Positions 62,895 to 64,000 of a stretch of 64,000 nt of DNA are shown in pieces. Positions within the stretch are counted from its first letter, which is position 1, and every line of letters starts with the position of its first letter. The DNA is from Owenia fusiformis (taxonomy: Eukaryota > Annelida > Polychaeta > Sabellida > Oweniidae). The stretch is taken from the NCBI GenBank assembly GCA_903813345.2, contig CAIIXF020000006.1, positions 19,165,936 to 19,229,935 of the forward strand, in the 5' to 3' direction. A model generated the notes under the pieces. That model saw only the letters and a program-made list of their open reading frames with translations, did no database searches and had not been told where the DNA came from. The translations under genes were made by a program, and so were the position numbers.

Positions 62895-63758
62895 ATACTC
62901 GGGTGCATTGGGTGTTTTGAAATTACTTTTAACGTGAATGGATAGATGGCATATTTGGTTGACACATAGACTAAAAATGAAGAACTGACATCGCCATATC
63001 TCATGTGACATCGCAAAAAACTTGACATACAAAGAAAAATAGACAATATATTTGATAATTTATTGTAAACTTCAATGTGGTCCGTCTGGGGTGTATTTCG
63101 TGTTAAATGTAAGTTAGAGTTCAATCCAGTGGAAATACAAGTGGATGGAAGGTTACTTTACTTTACTTAAGAAAACTGAAAAGTATGCACTGCTTTAAAC
63201 GAGAAACATTCAGGGTAGTTTTATTGGTAACCATGGTAACTAGGTTAATGGCTTCCTGTAAATCATCACGCTAAATGAATTTCAGGTAAATACATCATTT
63301 TAATTTTTTATTCTCGATATAGTTCCAGTCACTTCAAAAATCCTGATCTTATTTTGTTCATATGAAAGACCACCTTTTGATTATGTTCCTCACTTAATAT
63401 ATACAGATAATTCGGACGTAAATATAGGCTAAACTAGATAACATCAACGCAGATGCGTAGCAATTCCCATCTAGCAGCCATGACTGCCATTTTTATAATA
63501 TCCCTCCACTTACTTTTCAATATTGCTCCACTACTTTTTGAGTTACATGTATAACATAACATACGTAAAAATGACTATACAAGCCGCTGGGTACAAACAA
63601 TAAAACTCAACTCAAATACTTTTTAATTTCATCATATATTATTTCTCCATATGAATTATATATCATTTTGTTGGAAATTGAATTGTCTTTCGATTAATAT
63701 TATATGGTTTCTACATTTGTCTGTAATATCAACAACATTGTAGCTTAAACAAAAATAT
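62895..63758. other. No gene recognised
   Basis: AT-rich non-coding stretch between two mariner-type ends of the same orientation. Confidence 0.5.
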
Positions 63759-63782
63759 TGACGTTTTTTGGCCCACCCTGTA
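63759..63782. mobile_element. Lone mariner-type terminus
   Basis: GACGTTTTTTGGCCCACCCT then GTA; same orientation as the end at 62867. The rest of the window (to 64000) shows nothing further. Confidence 0.6.
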
Positions 63783-64000
63783 TTTGTTAAAGTCTAAATG
63801 TGTTGATTAAGCAATGTGATATTATAAGTACAATAAGCTCAAAATATATATAACAAAATTTTGTTTCCGACTGTTCTACTTCGAAATTCATGACACAGAA
63901 ACTATCAGTGGAGTCACTAGTAGCCATATGTATTTTATGAACCATACATCATCTTATTGGAAATTGAATCACCTCTCCATAATTTATGGATATTCCCACC

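Noticed and set aside
62658-63124. 124- and 88-codon overlapping minus-strand frames
   Set aside because: They cross a mariner-type terminus and have no domain; chance frames.

Overview
This window comes from an AT-rich, intron-rich animal genome, most likely a marine invertebrate. It holds a spliced natriuretic-peptide-type receptor guanylyl cyclase, an intronless rhodopsin-class GPCR, and a dense layer of small inverted-repeat DNA transposons. The species cannot be named from sequence alone. No prokaryotic, viral or CRISPR feature is seen.

Layout. 1-1,145: diverged tandem units of about 165 bp, split by a block of ACAGTACTGT palindromes. 1,745-7,345: a large inverted repeat whose arms are tandem units of about 345 bp; its loop holds a decayed non-LTR reverse transcriptase tail split by a 535-bp inverted-repeat element. 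8,140-9,865: a 473-bp MITE and a 916-bp fold-back element with a 10-bp target duplication. 9,907-11,181 (minus): the GPCR. 11,182-30,800: no host gene seen; the stretch holds several transposon families, including two PIF/Harbinger-like 'GCTTTG' mosaics that carry a TATA box plus a short open frame, and a three-deep nest at 26.4-28.8 kb. 30,809-58,003 (plus): the receptor guanylyl cyclase, which I resolved into 24 coding exons with consistent phase throughout, 1,047 residues in all. 58,004-64,000: more nested repeats, no gene seen.

The cyclase is complete: signal peptide, ANF-receptor ligand domain, one membrane helix, pseudokinase domain, coiled coil and a class III cyclase domain with all the metal-, guanine- and transition-state residues. 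It should make cGMP at the plasma membrane when an extracellular peptide binds. The GPCR is a separate, oppositely oriented gene; nothing in the sequence ties the two functionally. Most of the cyclase's introns of any size carry transposon remains (mariner, piggyBac-type, antisense non-LTR RT, a tRNA-like SINE head and a 1.5-kb repeat-bearing element present twice), but no exon is disrupted.

Limits: splice sites were assigned by eye from reading-frame continuity, GT/AG dinucleotides and knowledge of the protein family. UTRs, promoters and transposon family names are less certain than the coding calls.
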